Source: Sphingopyxis sp. TUF1 (GTDB lineage Bacteria > Pseudomonadota > Alphaproteobacteria > Sphingomonadales > Sphingomonadaceae). Taken from it: a stretch of DNA of 64,000 nt. Under the pieces are notes generated by a model, which was not told the origin of the DNA, did no database searches, and was given only the letters and a program-made list of their open reading frames with translations. The DNA lies in NCBI RefSeq assembly GCF_036687315.1, contig NZ_CP144683.1, forward strand, positions 1,426,001 to 1,490,000, written 5' to 3'. This document shows, piece by piece, positions 18,757-27,152 of this stretch (position 1 is the first letter of the stretch; each line of letters starts with the position of its first letter). A program made the position numbers and the translations under genes.

Positions 18757-20002
18757 CGGCAATCGCACGAGCCTGAAGAAGCGCGACGGCAGCGTCATCA
18801 CCTATCAATATGATGCGCTGAACCGCAACATAGTGAAGATCGTTCCCGAGCGCAGCGGCCTCGCGGCGACGCACACGCGCGACGTCCATTATGGCTATGA
18901 CCTTCGCGGACTTCAGACCTACGCGCGGTTCGACAGCGCGGCGGCGGTATCGGACGGGGTGACGACGGCCTATGACGGCTTTGGGCGCATGACCTCGTCA
19001 GCGCTCACGATGGATGGGGTCTCCAGGGCGCTCTCCTACTGGTACGACAAAAATGGCAATCGGACGCAACTGAGTTGGCCGGATAACGTCAAGCACAGCT
19101 ATAGCTATGACGGGCTCGATCGAATGAGCGTCCTCTTTCATGGCGCGATCGGCTCCACGATTGAAATGGTGACTTACGGCTATAATGATCGTGGGCTGCG
19201 ATCGAGCCAAGCGGCTCGCTATGGCCCCCTATCATCCTTCGGCTATGATCCGACCGGGCGCCTCAACGCGCTGACGCACAATGTGACGGGCGCCGCGCAG
19301 GATGTGGCGCTCACCTATGGCTATACGCCCGCGTCGCAGGTCGCGCAGCAGAGCCGCGACAATGATGCCTATGCCTGGACCGGCCACTTCAACGTTGATC
19401 GCAACTACACGGCGAACGGGCTCAACCAATATACCGCGGCGGGCCCGGCGGCGTTCGCTTATGACGCGAACGGCAACCTGACGTCGGACGGATCGACAAC
19501 CTATGTCTATGACATCGAGAATCGGTTGGTAAGCGCGAGCGGTGCGACGAATGCGACGCTGCGCTATGATCCGCTGGGCCGTCTGTATGAGACGGTGGGC
19601 GGCGGCGCGTCGACGCGGTTCCTGTATGACGGCGATCAACTGGTCGCGGAATATGATGGCACTGGCAATCTGCTGCGTCGTTATGCGCATGGCCAGAATA
19701 TCGACGATCCGGTTGTGTGGTATGAGGGCAGCGGCACCATGTCGCGCTGGCTCCACACCGATCATCAGGGCAGCGTCATCGCGGTGACCGACATGTCCGG
19801 CGCTGCGATCGCGATCAACGCCTATGATGAATATGGCATCCCCAAGCCGGGCAACCTCGGGCGGTTCCAGTACACCGGCCAGGCGTGGATCCCCGAGCTC
19901 GGCATGTACCACTACAAGGCCCGCATCTACTCGCCAACCCTCGGACGGTTCCTCCAAACCGACCCCATCGGTTATGAAGATCAGGTCAACCTCTATGCCT
20001 AT
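18755..20002 (+). repeat. direct repeat copy B: displaced rhs core
   Basis: Second copy of the rhs core, beginning at the AACGGC that overlaps the immunity stop codon TAA and running to the divergence point just before GTG-GTA-GGT-GAC. Near-identity with copy A over about 1.25 kb indicates recent duplication or ongoing gene conversion. Confidence 0.92.
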
Positions 20003-20608
20003 GTGGTAGGTGACCCTATCAATAATACTGATCCCAACGGCACAGATTGTGGCTCGCTTATACAGGGGGCTGTTGGCGGCAACTGCTCGGGAGGAAGCAT
20101 CCTCGAGATGCTCGGCGGCGGGCGATATGACTGGAGCACCAACCAATTGGATCGGTCAGTCAATGCCGGTAACAGAGGAGACGGAGGGCGATACTCATCT
20201 CCAGCAGCAGGGCAGCCCAAGCCTCCTCAGCAGGTCATTGAGCCTACCAATCCGCCTCAGCTGCCACCAAGGAATCCACCTCCTGGAACGAGTGTGCGTG
20301 TTGGTGCCCCGAGCGAGATTTACCCTAACGGGTATTGGAAGCTGGAGAAGCAGCTGTCCAACGGAAGCAAGCAGCCTTTGGATATATCGACGGGGAAGCC
20401 GCCAGGGAATATGTCCTCAGCAGAGACGCGTGCGCGAACGCATGTGCCTTTGCCAGAAGGTGCATATGACAAGCATTTTCGATTTTCCGAGCAGGTAGCA
20501 ATTGATAGAAATGAAGATGGTGGCTGGCTGTCGTGGGGTAAGCAGATGAGGTCAAGAGTCCTTGGAGCGATTGTTTGCGTCCTCTTTTGCGAGGCCCCTG
20601 CGTACTAA
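18833..20608 (+). CDS. orphan Rhs core plus toxin tip 2 (probably silent cassette)
   Basis: An open frame carries the duplicated rhs core followed by a different tip. It has no signal peptide and no ribosome site; the first usable codon is a GTG at 18833 inside a YD repeat, so it is probably not translated on its own. After YAYVVGDPINNTDPNG the tip (about 190 aa) has a cysteine-containing Gly-rich part, a Pro-rich spacer (PKPPQQVIEPTNPPQLPPRN), then a compact domain with PSEIYPNGYWKLEK, PLDISTGKP and ETRARTHVPLP. The 'GYW ... STGKP ... THVPLP' pattern recalls some small polymorphic-toxin tips but I cannot name a family. Recombination with copy A would fuse this tip to the secreted shell in frame. 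Confidence 0.8.
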   Translation: MKIVPERSGLAATHTRDVHYGYDLRGLQTYARFDSAAAVSDGVTTAYDGFGRMTSSALTMDGVSRALSYWYDKNGNRTQLSWPDNVKHSYSYDGLDRMSVLFHGAIGSTIEMVTYGYNDRGLRSSQAARYGPLSSFGYDPTGRLNALTHNVTGAAQDVALTYGYTPASQVAQQSRDNDAYAWTGHFNVDRNYTANGLNQYTAAGPAAFAYDANGNLTSDGSTTYVYDIENRLVSASGATNATLRYDPLGRLYETVGGGASTRFLYDGDQLVAEYDGTGNLLRRYAHGQNIDDPVVWYEGSGTMSRWLHTDHQGSVIAVTDMSGAAIAINAYDEYGIPKPGNLGRFQYTGQAWIPELGMYHYKARIYSPTLGRFLQTDPIGYEDQVNLYAYVVGDPINNTDPNGTDCGSLIQGAVGGNCSGGSILEMLGGGRYDWSTNQLDRSVNAGNRGDGGRYSSPAAGQPKPPQQVIEPTNPPQLPPRNPPPGTSVRVGAPSEIYPNGYWKLEKQLSNGSKQPLDISTGKPPGNMSSAETRARTHVPLPEGAYDKHFRFSEQVAIDRNEDGGWLSWGKQMRSRVLGAIVCVLFCEAPAY

Positions 20609-20638
20609 AAATAGAGAGAAAAAACTTGGAATTTTGTT

Positions 20639-20977
20639 ATGAAACATATCGAAGAATTTAATTTACAGTCTTTCATTGGGAAAGACATAACTTCTTTCAG
20701 TGTTGAAAAAAACCAGATATCCATATTTTTTGATGGGGGCGCTCACATAACCACTTTCCTTTATGAAGAATTTATAAGTATAAACTCATTCTATGGAGAA
20801 AATTCTATAATAAATATAATTAATAATATAGTTGGAATTAAAATTTATAATATTGCTTTTGAGAAAAACAATATGGTGCTTTTTTTGTCTAATGGATTCA
20901 GGGTCGTATTCGCATGTGATGATCTTCCATTTGAATCTTATATAATATTCGATGGAACAAGAAGGATAGTTGTTTGA
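20639..20977 (+). CDS. probable immunity protein for Rhs tip 2
   Basis: The 112-aa product begins 30 bases after the orphan tip stop. It is strikingly AT-rich (for example aattctataataaatataattaataatatag), rich in Ile, Phe and Asn, and lacks a signal peptide. Patterns such as SFIGKDITSFSVEKNQISIFFDGG suggest a beta-rich small domain. Position directly behind a toxin tip, small size and foreign composition support an immunity role. No family recognised. Confidence 0.7.
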   Translation: MKHIEEFNLQSFIGKDITSFSVEKNQISIFFDGGAHITTFLYEEFISINSFYGENSIINIINNIVGIKIYNIAFEKNNMVLFLSNGFRVVFACDDLPFESYIIFDGTRRIVV

Positions 20978-21084
20978 TCTATAATAAAAGAACAATCTAG
21001 CGCCTGGTCGGCACGGAGGTTCTTGTATAGGGATCGGAGGCAGAAGCTTTAGACTTCTGCGATCGTAAGGGCTGAAACAATTGC

Positions 21085-21120
21085 CCAGGAATTACGGAGA
21101 TAGGTGCAATAACCCCTAAA
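21085..21120. repeat. left inverted repeat flanking the RAYT relic
   Basis: Its reverse complement, TTTAGGGGTTATTGCACCTA then TCTCCGTAATTCCTGG, matches the repeat at 21497-21531 (TTAGGGGTTTATGCACCTGT then CACCGTAATCCCTG) with only a few mismatches. It overlaps the stop of the transposase relic. Confidence 0.75.
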
Positions 21121-21425
21121 TATTCTGCAGCTTGGGTCCGCGCTTCGGCGGCTTGAGCGCGCGGCCCGTCTTCGCCTCCATATCCTTCAGACATTGCAGG
21201 GAACCGACCGGCCTACCGATACGCTCCGCTTTGCGAAGAGCGGCGTAAGTGAAGGTTCATCGAAGGCCTCGTCCAGAAAGGTAGTAAAATCTCCTACCCG
21301 CTCCAGCGCCGGTGCGACGATAACGATGCCGTCGTCCTCAGCGCCGCAAAGCGCCCGGTTGCTCCACCATTTCCAGTCGTTCGGTGCGCGATGCCGGGAA
21401 GGACGATGCGGGGTAGTCTGGCCAT
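21116..21425 (-). pseudogene. decayed REP-associated tyrosine transposase (RAYT, Y1_Tnp family)
   Basis: From the ATG at 21425 the frame reads MARLPRIVLPGIAHR, the familiar N-terminus of RAYT proteins (MARLPR.V.PG..HHV.QRG). A large deletion removes the catalytic HUH/Tyr middle. Sequence then rejoins with W-S-NRAL, AEDDGIVIVAPALERVGDF, matching the C-terminal third. A frame change gives ALRKAERIGRPVGSLQCLKD and the basic tail TGRALKPPKRGPKLQNI with stop at 21116. It is non-functional. Inverted repeats at both ends support a mobile origin, and REP-like hairpins elsewhere in the window fit the idea of a RAYT family in this genome. Confidence 0.75.
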
Positions 21426-21496
21426 GCCCCCCGTGTCGGGCAAGCCGAGCGAAGGATCAATCCAGCGAAAAGCCAGTTGGCGCCGGAATGGATCAG

Positions 21497-21531
21497 CTTA
21501 GGGGTTTATGCACCTGTCACCGTAATCCCTG
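21497..21531. repeat. right inverted repeat flanking the RAYT relic
   Basis: Partner of 21085-21120 in opposite orientation, about 70 bases upstream of the relic's start codon. The pair defines an element of about 447 bases. Confidence 0.75.
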
Positions 21532-21558
21532 AAAAAAGAATCGGCGCGTTTCTATCCG

Positions 21559-22162
21559 TCAACACCCCGCGCCATTATAGCAAAACCTAATCAAGATATC
21601 AGCGTCTGTGATTGATGCATTCATCGAGGTGACAGTCCAGCTAATATTCAGGACGAGATTGTCTCCAGGATCGATCGTACTGGCCCACGGCGACACCTGC
21701 ACAGCCCGATAAAGATCGCTTGAATTGCCAGGCAAGAATGGCCCAGTCCCTCCAAATGGCGCATCGTAAATGCTGTACTGGCCGGACCCGGAAACGCGCA
21801 TGATCGTATAGGACAGCGTCACGGGCGCCGCGCACTCATTGTTCCGCATGATATAGGGATAAACCGAGAATTCGTCGGATCCGCCCGTAAAATCCGGTGC
21901 TGCTGTAAAGGTGCATCCGGCGGGCGTGGGGGTTGGTGTCGGGGTCGGATTGGAACTGTTCGTTACCTTGACCCGGGACCGGTTGTCGGCCGGGTCATGT
22001 TCATAATCTGTCGTAACGCCGCTGTTGACGCTGCCCGAGCGCACGACCTTCACGAGGCGACCTTTGGCGTCGTAGGTGTAGCTGATCGTCTCGGAGGCGA
22101 TCGCGGGGCATTGCCACTGCAAGTGCCGGCAGCATCGCAAGAATCAATCGCACATGTTTCAT
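21559..22162 (-). pseudogene. second YD mini-protein with C-terminal domain; signal peptide frameshifted
   Basis: The main frame encodes ETISYTYDAKGRLVKVVRSG and DYEHDPADNRSRVKV, nearly the same YD unit as the mini-gene at 13631. A (PT)n linker and about 115 residues follow, with AAPDFTGGSDEFSVYPYIM and DPGDNLVLNISWTV, a beta-sandwich-like extracellular domain. The natural start, ATG at 22162, encodes a good signal peptide (MKHVRLILAMLPALAVA), but it is one base out of frame with the YD part. The only start in the main frame is a TTG at 22140. So it is either frameshifted or carries a sequence error or a slippage site. It lies 222 bases from the end of virB11, an AT-rich gap with no gene. Confidence 0.6.
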
Positions 22163-22384
22163 GAGCGCCCCTATCCAAATTACAGGAAACGGAAGTTAGA
22201 TGGGCGCTGTTTCCGCCCCTGCCTTTTGGCTATTACCCACAATTTGTACAGTCAAGCTGAACTCTAAATCGTCATTAAATTATTATAACCAAAGTGGTTG
22301 TTTGGCAAAGAGCTGACAATTTTTGGCCATTAGAACCTGAATTATGTCATTTTTACTTCAATAATATGACGTTTACATTGGCGC

Positions 22385-23377
22385 TTACTCTACTCCAACC
22401 GATATTCCCGACACGTGGCGTCCGGTCGCATCGCGGCTGAGTTGCAGCACGACGTCAACCGTCGTGCGCACATAGGCAAGGATATCCTCGCGCTGGAGCG
22501 TTGATCCCCCTTCCAGAACCAACAGCGCCAACTGCTCGAACGCACGCTCGGTGCTGTCGGCGTGGATCGTCGTCATCGATCCCGGATGCCCGGTGTTGAT
22601 CGCGCGGAGAAAGGCGAAGGCCTCAGGCCCGCGAAGCTCGCCGAGGATGATGCGGTCGGGCCGCATGCGAAGCGATGCCGATACGAGGTCATTGGCGGTC
22701 ACCGCCGCCTCGCCGAGCGCGCTGCGCGCGGCGATCAGGCCGACGGCATTCTCATGCGCCAGCTTTATCTCGGGCGTGTCCTCGATCAGCACCAGTCGTT
22801 CCTCGGCCGGTATCTCGCGAATGAGGGCACCCAGGAACGTCGTCTTGCCCGACGAGGTGCCGCCCGAGATCAGGATATTGAGGCGCCCGCGCACCGCTTC
22901 GCGCAACGCCGATGCGACATCGCCGCTGTGGACGAGCGCGCGAACACGCGCGATCGCGGCGGATTCCTTCAGCCCAGCCTTGCGAACGTCACGGAACGCG
23001 TCAGCTGTCACATAATCGTCGAGCGTCAGCTCGGCCGACACATGCTTGCGGATCGCGATGGCGATCTCCCCGCGCGTCGCGGGCGGTGCGACGATCTGGA
23101 TGCGCGATCCGTCGGGCAGGCTCGCCGAGAGCAAGGGATGTTCGCGGCTGATCCCCTGGTGATTGGGCGCCGCGACCTGCCGCGCCAGCCGCGCGAGGAG
23201 CGCACTGTCGAGCGCGGGCACATCGTGGCGTTCGATGGTGCCGCCCAGCGTCTCGATCCAGAGCTCGTGCGGCCGGTTGATATAGATGTCGGTCACGTCG
23301 GCGCGGTCGAGCGCGAAGGATAGCGGCGCCAGATAGCTCGCGAGATAGACGCGGTCGGCGAGCGCGGTCGCCGTCAT
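22385..23377 (-). CDS. virB11: VirB11-like secretion ATPase
   Basis: The 330-aa protein is a hexameric traffic ATPase that acts on the cytoplasmic face of type IV secretion systems. The Walker A loop GGTSSGKTT is at residues 172-180, followed by the Asp box LVLIEDTPEI and the Walker B/His region LRMRPDRIILGELRGPEAF and NTGHPGSMTTIHA, all diagnostic of VirB11/TrbB. Length is normal. It is the last gene of the operon, overlapping virB10 by ATGA. Confidence 0.95.
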   Translation of the reverse strand: MTATALADRVYLASYLAPLSFALDRADVTDIYINRPHELWIETLGGTIERHDVPALDSALLARLARQVAAPNHQGISREHPLLSASLPDGSRIQIVAPPATRGEIAIAIRKHVSAELTLDDYVTADAFRDVRKAGLKESAAIARVRALVHSGDVASALREAVRGRLNILISGGTSSGKTTFLGALIREIPAEERLVLIEDTPEIKLAHENAVGLIAARSALGEAAVTANDLVSASLRMRPDRIILGELRGPEAFAFLRAINTGHPGSMTTIHADSTERAFEQLALLVLEGGSTLQREDILAYVRTTVDVVLQLSRDATGRHVSGISVGVE

Positions 23378-24468
23378 CGTGCCGTCTCGCTCCCGGTAAA
23401 GTCGAGATCGCGCGCGACGAACACGCTGATGCTCGTGCCCTGCCGGACGCTCAGCGTCGGCGGGATCTGCGTCGCCTGCGTCATCGCCCCGGCGCCCGGC
23501 AGCGACCCGGGCAGCGCGATCACGACCGAGTCTCCGACCGAGCGCGCCGCAAGATTGCCGCCGATGAGCATCGCGGTCTGAAGGATCGAGCCGGCGAACC
23601 GCTCGAGGAAATGGCTGTTGACGCTCGCACGCACGCCGCCGACGCCGACAGGGTCGGTCGCGGGCGATCCGATCGCGATCGTCACCCCATCGGGCCGGAT
23701 AAGCCGTGTCCAGGTGACGAAGGCGCGTTTCTGACCGGGGCTCGTATCGGAGGCATATTCGCCGATGAGCCGGCTACCGCGCGGAATGAGAACGCGCGTG
23801 CCGTCGAACCCGCGCACGTCGCGCTGGATGAGTGCGCGGGCGAACCCCGCCCCGCTCGAGTTCATCGCGGTCTCGAGGACGGCGGCGATCAGCGTGCCCT
23901 GCGGCACGGTGGTCGCGCGGTTGGCGATCGATCCGGCGCGGCTGCGGTGGGCAGGGCCCTGCAAGGCGGCGGTCCGGGCGTCGGCCGCGGGCGGCGATGC
24001 ACCATCGGCGGCAGAGGGCCTGCCCTGATCGACGACGAGGATCGCGCCGCTACTCGTGCGCGGCGGCGCGGCCTCGGGCGGCGGACCATAGCTGGGCGGC
24101 GGCGCATAAACGGGCGGCGGACTTGTATCGGGCCGGGGCGCGGCGCGGGGCACGGCCGCGGGTAAGGACGCAGGCGGCGCTGATGGCACAGGCGCGGACG
24201 GCGGTGCGGCACGGGGCAGCGGGGGAATGAAGAGCGCGGGCGGCGCTTGCGATACGCTCGCAAGGTCGGATGGGGCTGCGCGCACCGCGGGCGCAGACAA
24301 GGCGCGGCGCCGCGCATCGAGGACCGAGAACAGCAGGCCGGCGGCCAGAACCGCGCCGATCCCGATCGCGACGCCCGACACGCCCGCCCGCGGCCGGGCG
24401 ACCTGCGGCAATACGCTGCGCTCGGCAGCGGCATCGGGAACGGGCGCCTCTGGGCCAGGCGCGCTCAA
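23374..24468 (-). CDS. virB10: VirB10-like channel protein
   Basis: I choose the TTG at 24468 because it overlaps the virB9 stop (TTGA), giving 364 aa; the longer open frame runs back through virB9. A single membrane helix (VSGVAIGIGAVLAAGLLFSV, about residues 30-50) is followed by a long Pro/Ala-rich periplasmic stretch (PPPVYAPPPSYGPPPEAAPP). The TrbI/VirB10 C-terminal domain follows, with QGTLIAAVLETAMNS, GTRVLIPRGSRLIGEYAS and RAFVTWTRLIRPDG. It spans both membranes and forms the outer-membrane cap with VirB9. Confidence 0.93.
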   Translation of the reverse strand: MSAPGPEAPVPDAAAERSVLPQVARPRAGVSGVAIGIGAVLAAGLLFSVLDARRRALSAPAVRAAPSDLASVSQAPPALFIPPLPRAAPPSAPVPSAPPASLPAAVPRAAPRPDTSPPPVYAPPPSYGPPPEAAPPRTSSGAILVVDQGRPSAADGASPPAADARTAALQGPAHRSRAGSIANRATTVPQGTLIAAVLETAMNSSGAGFARALIQRDVRGFDGTRVLIPRGSRLIGEYASDTSPGQKRAFVTWTRLIRPDGVTIAIGSPATDPVGVGGVRASVNSHFLERFAGSILQTAMLIGGNLAARSVGDSVVIALPGSLPGAGAMTQATQIPPTLSVRQGTSISVFVARDLDFTGSETAR

Positions 24469-25166
24469 GACGCCTCGTCCTTCGGAAGGTAGCGCTTTGC
24501 GCGCGCGGTCTTGCGGTCGATCCGGAACAGGAGCTCGGCATGGACGCTGTCGATCACATAGAGAGACCCGCGCATATTGCCGTTGGCGAGGCGTTCGCGG
24601 CCATGCTCGTCGATGAAGAAGACGGCAGGAAGCGCGACATCGGCAGGCCATTCGATATAGGTCCGGCGGCCGTCATCGTGCAGCCGCACGGGCCGCAGCG
24701 AGCGCGTTCCGCGCACGCGGTAGAGACCGACAGGGTGGCCGCTCGCGGTCGGCTCCGCGGCAACATAGCCGGCCTCTTCGGCGGGATAGCGGAACCGGAC
24801 CTCATAGGGCGGCGCGCCATTGGACGGCACCAGATCAAAGGCATAGAAGCGCGCGCTGGTGATGACCGTCATATTGGTGCTGACCCCGCCCTGCGAGGGG
24901 CGCACGAACAGCATGTTGCCGCTCTGGCTCGGCGCGACCTGCCAGGCACCGCTGTCGCCGAGCGCGACATGCTCAATCACTTCGTCGGGGGCGAGCGCAA
25001 TCATCACCTGATAGCCCGGCGCGCCCTCGATTTCGACGACCTGGTCGCGGCGATAATCGACCGTCTGCATCCGCGCGTCGCCATAGCCCGGCTGCGGGCT
25101 CGCCCGCGCTGCGGCATCGGGCGCCGTGAGCAGCAGGAGCGCCGCCAAGGCGAGGCGAGCGGTCAT
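24465..25166 (-). CDS. virB9: VirB9-like channel protein
   Basis: The 233-aa periplasmic protein has a signal peptide (MTARLALAALLLLTAPDAAARA) without a lipobox cysteine. The VirB9/CagX domain is shown by MQTVDYRRDQVVEIEG near the N-terminus, LFVRPSQGGVSTNMTVIT in the middle and GRRTYIEWPADVALPAVFFI near the C-terminus. Start overlaps the virB8 stop by ATGA. No virB7 lipoprotein gene lies next to it, so the usual VirB7-VirB9 link is missing or encoded elsewhere. Confidence 0.92.
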   Translation of the reverse strand: MTARLALAALLLLTAPDAAARASPQPGYGDARMQTVDYRRDQVVEIEGAPGYQVMIALAPDEVIEHVALGDSGAWQVAPSQSGNMLFVRPSQGGVSTNMTVITSARFYAFDLVPSNGAPPYEVRFRYPAEEAGYVAAEPTASGHPVGLYRVRGTRSLRPVRLHDDGRRTYIEWPADVALPAVFFIDEHGRERLANGNMRGSLYVIDSVHAELLFRIDRKTARAKRYLPKDEAS

Positions 25167-25936
25167 CGGCGGACCACAACCGGCTGGGAAGCGTCGGTAG
25201 CCGGGGCTGCGTCCGGTGCGTCGGCCGCGGTGCCGGGCGACGACGACGCTGGAATCGGCAGCGCCTCGGCGCTCTTGCGATAGCTTGTCACCTTGAACCC
25301 GAGCGGGTTGATCATGCGGTCGGCAACGCTCATCGGCTCGCCGCTATATTCGAAATGGACGATCGCGACCCACGGCTGCGCCGGCGCCACTTGCCCGCCC
25401 GCGTCGCGGCGCCGCGTATCGAAGCGCACCATCGCGCTGTCGTCGCTCATCGGCGTCACGCTCTTGACCTCGACGTCGATGCGCGCGCTGCGCGGCAGCC
25501 GCACGAGCGGGCTCTCGGGGTTCGAGGCCTGGATGGCCGCGAGATAATCGTCGCGCGCCCTGCCCGCGGACCAGAGCGCGACCTTGCGATAGTCGCCTTG
25601 GAGAAGTTCGATATCGAAGCCTTCGCGGGCGATGACATATTGGACGAGGAAGGATTGGGTGAGTGCACGTTCGCGCGAGATCGCGTCGGGTTCGAGCGGT
25701 TTCAGCGGCTGGACGAACCCTGTCTGGCGATCGACCAGCAATGTATAGGGCTCGACCGTCTTGAGCGGGGTGAGAAACAAGAGAGCCAGCGCCTCGCACA
25801 CCGCGATCACCGACGCCGCGCCCGCGACCCACCAGGCGGTGCGGCGCGACGCGCGCAGCGCATCGGCCTGATCCTTCGCCCAGCTTCCCGCTTCGGAATA
25901 ATAAGCGTCGAGCGCTTCGCGGCTGGATTTCTTCAT
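25163..25936 (-). CDS. virB8: VirB8-like inner-membrane protein
   Basis: The 257-aa bitopic protein has a short cytoplasmic N-terminus with YYSEAGSWAKDQADALRASR, one membrane helix (about residues 34-56, WWVAGAASVIAVCEALALLF) and the periplasmic VirB8 domain with VEPYTLLVDRQTGFVQ, YVIAREGFDIELLQGDYRKVALWS and VAIVHFEYSGEPMS. It nucleates assembly in VirB systems. It overlaps virB6 and virB9 by ATGA on both sides, leaving no room for virB7. Confidence 0.93.
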   Translation of the reverse strand: MKKSSREALDAYYSEAGSWAKDQADALRASRRTAWWVAGAASVIAVCEALALLFLTPLKTVEPYTLLVDRQTGFVQPLKPLEPDAISRERALTQSFLVQYVIAREGFDIELLQGDYRKVALWSAGRARDDYLAAIQASNPESPLVRLPRSARIDVEVKSVTPMSDDSAMVRFDTRRRDAGGQVAPAQPWVAIVHFEYSGEPMSVADRMINPLGFKVTSYRKSAEALPIPASSSPGTAADAPDAAPATDASQPVVVRR

Positions 25937-27150
25937 GATTGTCGGTCTCTGGCAAGGGCGCGCGAGGAGATGCGGTGGCGGGTGCGGCGCGTCGAGGCCT
26001 GCGCCGCCGATTGAGGGGCGGTGCGTTCACCCCGGTCACGGTCGGCGACGCTGCGGGCGATGAAGGCGGCACGCGAGTCGCCCGTGCCATCGGTTGCAAG
26101 CGCTTCGCGGCGCTGGCTGATCGCAACCGCGTCGGCGATCGCCGCGGCGCGCGAGCGGCTTTCGATCGGCGCGTGGTCGGCGGCGGGCTGACGCGCGCCT
26201 TCGGCACGCCGAGCGCCATCGCGAACGTCACGGATCGGTGAGGCCTGCATCCACGCCGGGATGTGAAGGCTCAAGGTCAGACGGCTGACAATGAACAGTA
26301 CCGCCGCGAGCGCGAGTCCGAAGATCGCCGCCGCGGCGAGCAATTGCGCGGGCGCGCCCATGATGTCGAGCCCGGCACCACGCCACGCAAGCAGCGTAGC
26401 GAGCCAGGGCTCGAGAAAGGCGAGCGTCACGCCGAGCGTGATCGCGATGCCAAGGCTGCCGAGCGCCGAGCCGAGCAGCGCCTTCAGCCAGCCCGCGAAC
26501 AGCCCGCGCGTCCCGTCGAAGAGCAGGAAGGCGGCGAACAGTGGTGCCAGTGCCAGCAACAGCCCGGCGACAATGCGCACCACGGCGAAGGAGCCGATTG
26601 TCGCGACGAGGAAAATCACGCGCGCGAACCCCAGCGCGAAATTGTCGAAGCCGATAAACGGCGGCGGCGGCACCGACGGCATCACCGGCTGCCCATCCGC
26701 GCCCAGCGGCACCGGCCCGACGCCTTCGATCGCGAGAATCTCGAGCGCCTGATCGACGCCATCGATCCGCGCAACCAGTCCGCCGCCGCTTCCCGGCAGA
26801 CTCGCCGCGCCGCCGATCGTCGCGGCAAGCTCGGCGGGCGCGCGCAGGACGATGTCATAGACGAGGATCTGATAGGCGGGCCAGCTCGTCGCGAGCACCA
26901 GCACCAGCCCGATCTTGACGAAGGTCAGCACGCCTTCGCGCACCGTCGGTGTGTGCCCGAGCAGCATCCGGTAACCGAGGAGTGCGATCAGCAGCGTGAC
27001 CATGCCGGTGAGCAGAACCGACGCGGGCGATCCGGGCGCGGCAAGCGCACCATAGCCGCCGGCCCCGATCGCTTGCGCCTGGCAGTCGAGGAAGGTGAGC
27101 AGGCTCGGCGCGAAGCTGTCCGGAGAAGGGATGGAATTGCAGACGGCCAT
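25933..27150 (-). CDS. virB6: VirB6-like polytopic membrane protein
   Basis: The start at 27150 lies two bases after the virB4 stop, giving 405 aa (MAVCNSIPSPDSF). There are at least five strongly hydrophobic segments, for example VLLTGMVTLLIALLGYRMLL, ILVYDIVL, VRIVAGLLLALAPLFAAFLLF and LGSLGIAITLGVTLAFLEP. This is typical of TrbL/VirB6, the inner-membrane channel component. The last 110 or so residues form a hydrophilic, Arg/Ala-rich tail (EGARQPAADHAPIESRSRAA), which is longer than in Agrobacterium VirB6. Confidence 0.9.
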   Translation of the reverse strand: MAVCNSIPSPDSFAPSLLTFLDCQAQAIGAGGYGALAAPGSPASVLLTGMVTLLIALLGYRMLLGHTPTVREGVLTFVKIGLVLVLATSWPAYQILVYDIVLRAPAELAATIGGAASLPGSGGGLVARIDGVDQALEILAIEGVGPVPLGADGQPVMPSVPPPPFIGFDNFALGFARVIFLVATIGSFAVVRIVAGLLLALAPLFAAFLLFDGTRGLFAGWLKALLGSALGSLGIAITLGVTLAFLEPWLATLLAWRGAGLDIMGAPAQLLAAAAIFGLALAAVLFIVSRLTLSLHIPAWMQASPIRDVRDGARRAEGARQPAADHAPIESRSRAAAIADAVAISQRREALATDGTGDSRAAFIARSVADRDRGERTAPQSAAQASTRRTRHRISSRALARDRQS

Positions 27151-27152
27151 GA

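Noticed and set aside
13631..22162. YD-repeat duplications as a CRISPR or satellite array
   Set aside because: The repeats are coding, long and irregular; no short regular repeat-spacer pattern is present anywhere I looked.
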